From NCBI GenBank assembly GCA_023421135.1, contig JAEZUG010000024.1, forward strand, positions 1 through 14,618: a stretch of DNA of 14,618 nucleotides, given 5' to 3'. The position numbers and the translations under genes were made by a program. Origin of the DNA: Candidatus Cloacimonadota bacterium. Its GTDB lineage: Bacteria > Cloacimonadota > Cloacimonadia > Cloacimonadales > Cloacimonadaceae. Position 1 is the first letter of the stretch. Each line of letters opens with the position of its first letter. Under the pieces are notes generated by a model. It saw nothing but the letters and a program-made list of their open reading frames with translations, searched no databases and had not been told where the DNA came from. Of the stretch, positions 14,575-14,618 are shown one piece after another.

Positions 14575-14616
14575 ACCCATGTGACACGCATGAGTTTACA
14601 TGGGTGTCACATGGGT
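14575..14616. repeat. 13-bp inverted repeat at the window edge
   Basis: ACCCATGTGACAC (14575-14587) pairs perfectly with GTGTCACATGGGT (14604-14616) around a 16-base loop. Related ACCCAT and ATGGGTGT words lie on both sides (14563-14568, 14600-14606), suggesting a larger symmetric element that continues past the end. It could be a terminator for a gene beyond the window or another REP-like element. Confidence 0.75.
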
Positions 14617-14618
14617 GT

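Noticed and set aside
1..14618. tRNA or rRNA genes
   Set aside because: I saw no cloverleaf-like sequence or conserved rRNA segment in the gene-free regions, though I could not run a dedicated search.

Overview
The window reads as a chromosomal segment of a Gram-negative (diderm) bacterium. It holds eleven intact, well-recognised or partly recognised genes, ten on the + strand and one on the - strand, flanked on both sides by gene-free, repeat-rich DNA. The outer-membrane gene content, the Bacteroidota-like form of signal peptidase I and of the 3590-4837 protein, and the style of the intergenic repeats suggest the FCB group. Candidatus Cloacimonadota is my best guess, from general impression only; no rRNA is present to test it.

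Layout. Positions 1-549 hold nested direct, tandem and inverted repeats and no credible gene. Positions 632-8797 form one tightly packed + strand operon: lepB (signal peptidase I), hemW (radical-SAM haem chaperone), a CCA-adding/poly(A)-polymerase-type nucleotidyltransferase, an exported protein of unknown function, an MCE/MlaD-type protein, and a 1013-residue fusion of a metalloprotease-like domain, a TolB-like propeller and an outer-membrane beta-barrel. Junctions are overlaps or gaps of 7-8 bases. pepA (M17 leucyl aminopeptidase) follows after 27 bases and ends at a strong 14-bp inverted repeat (10331-10366) that looks like a terminator. Positions 10450-12917 hold a three-gene zinc/manganese ABC importer in the order substrate-binding lipoprotein, ATPase, permease. 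A short hairpin lies just after the permease gene.

Positions 12918-14618 are repeat-rich. The centre is a - strand IS200/REP-associated-type Y1 transposase (13236-13712). It is bracketed by two nested pairs of inverted repeats (51 bp and 46 bp), each made of two small hairpins whose stems change in compensating fashion. This block (13120-13899) lies between two nearly identical 29-bp direct repeats. Further right is a 249-bp tandem duplication (13993-14489), a hairpin shared with the end of znuB, and a 13-bp inverted repeat cut by the window edge.

How the genes fit together. The first operon mixes general housekeeping (protein export, haem handling, tRNA 3'-end maturation) with envelope functions (MCE protein and the large surface protein). 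The Znu-type operon feeds metal to the cytoplasm, and PepA is a metal-dependent peptidase, but a functional link is only inference. The most unusual material is the transposase with its nested covarying hairpin arrays. The protease-propeller-barrel fusion beside an MCE protein is next.
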